A DNA stretch of 22,378 nucleotides from NCBI GenBank assembly GCA_025920305.1, contig JAPDMB010000006.1, positions 1 to 22,378 on the forward strand. Direction: 5' to 3'. Positions 21,923 to 22,378 of the stretch are shown here, piece by piece. The notes under the pieces are model-generated. The model was not told where the DNA came from and made no database searches. It worked only from the letters and a program-made list of their open reading frames with translations. The translations under genes and the position numbers were made by a program. Numbering within the stretch: position 1 is the first letter of the stretch; each line of letters starts with the position of its first letter. The stretch is from Candidatus Parvarchaeota archaeon (GTDB taxonomy: Archaea; Nanobdellota; Nanobdellia; Parvarchaeales; Parvarchaeaceae).

Positions 21923-22378
21923 CAGATTCTATTTCCAAAATCGGCGATCTTCTCCCCGTCTTTATATACATGGCTGAAGACGGCGGTAGACAGAAGGGTA
22001 AAAGCTATGCTTATTGCGAAAGTGAGCATATACCCTGAATAGAAGGATATGAAGCCGGATAAGAACGATCCAACAACGCCTGAAAAGCCTATTACAGCGG
22101 ACCACAGTCCTATGTAATGCGCTTCAGATTTCCCCGCTATGTTTACATACATTATAACGGAGGCTGATACGTTCCAAAATGCATATCCTATGCCGGCTAC
22201 CAGGTATGAAAACATGTTTAAGTACACGATCCCAGCGATTACAAAAACGGAGAGGGCAGCTATTAGATACCCAGCCGATCTGATAAAGGTGGAAAGCCTG
22301 TAATAATCTCTCAGCCTTCTATTTACCTTTCCAGTCATGAAGATAGCGTATATGATAATCTGTCCTATGCCGTTCAGC
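21922..22378 (-). CDS. Major facilitator superfamily-type transporter, C-terminal part (runs off right edge)
   Basis: The frame is open to the right edge; the ATG at 22338 is internal, since LNGIGQIIIYAIF precedes it in frame without a stop. About 151 residues are visible with around five hydrophobic helices. The pattern of a loop with basic residues (MTGKVNRRLRDYY), then helix pairs with Gly-rich faces (VAGIGYAFWNVSAS, GLWSAVIGFSGVVGSFLSG) and a short charged C-terminus, fits the last half-bundle of an MFS transporter. The substrate cannot be inferred. The gene converges on the thioredoxin-like gene, with 105 bp between the two stops. Confidence 0.65.
   Translation of the reverse strand, partial: LNGIGQIIIYAIFMTGKVNRRLRDYYRLSTFIRSAGYLIAALSVFVIAGIVYLNMFSYLVAGIGYAFWNVSASVIMYVNIAGKSEAHYIGLWSAVIGFSGVVGSFLSGFISFYSGYMLTFAISIAFTLLSTAVFSHVYKDGEKIADFGNRI

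Noticed and set aside
1..22378. CRISPR arrays, insertion sequences or prophage genes
   Set aside because: No spaced direct repeats, transposase motifs, terminal inverted repeats or phage structural genes were seen on either strand.

Overview
The window looks like a piece of an archaeal chromosome, most likely from a small-genome, DPANN-type archaeon of the Micrarchaeota/ARMAN kind. The archaeal call is firm. It rests on uL1, uL10 (P0-type) and P1-type L12 in one operon, aIF2-alpha followed by Nop10, a PAC2-family protein and an Nre repair protein, an A1-U72 initiator tRNA, and TATA boxes about 26 nt upstream of start codons. The lineage is an inference from overall gene feel and compact packing, not from any search.

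Layout. 1-324 (-): the 5' part of a nucleotidyltransferase gene running off the left edge. 325-4649 (-): an archaeal Tad/FlaIJ-type pilus or secretion pair (platform membrane protein and ATPase). 4764-6563 (+): ribosomal stalk operon L1-L10-L12. 6616-8525 (+): surE and a membrane-anchored extracytoplasmic thioredoxin-like protein. 8501-11795 (-): a carbohydrate operon transcribed pfkB-type kinase, class I aldolase, ROK kinase, triosephosphate isomerase. 11978-14795 (-): aIF2-alpha, nop10 (57 aa), PAC2 protein, nre. 14912-16792 (+): arginyl-tRNA synthetase. 16830-17092 (-): a small unknown gene and tRNA-Glu(TTC). 17126-19183 (-): topoisomerase IA. 19446-20227 (+): dCTP deaminase/dUTPase family and a CDGSH iron-sulfur protein. 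20278-20352 (+): initiator tRNA-Met. 20419-21816 (+): a second membrane-anchored thioredoxin-like protein (DUF929-like). 21839-22378 (-): a 27-codon ORF coupled to a membrane transporter running off the right edge.

Most of the window is housekeeping. First genes of transcription units are typically placed about 26 nt downstream of a TATA box, so they are probably leaderless, whereas several internal genes rely on GAGG/GGAGG sites or on ATGA overlaps. The carbohydrate operon covers most of upper glycolysis (sugar phosphorylation, a PfkB kinase that may make fructose 1,6-bisphosphate, aldolase, triosephosphate isomerase).

The least ordinary items are: the two secreted thioredoxin-like proteins, which appear to be paralogues although one has lost the CxxC of the shared domain (CPFC to SPFN) and carries a separate CASC near its membrane anchor; an antitoxin-like N-terminal segment in frame with a nucleotidyltransferase motif but without a normal start codon; an Nre protein that keeps its PCNA-binding tail but lacks the usual N-terminal zinc-finger cysteines; and three very small genes. 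I did not find a CRISPR array, transposon, phage or obvious defence island.
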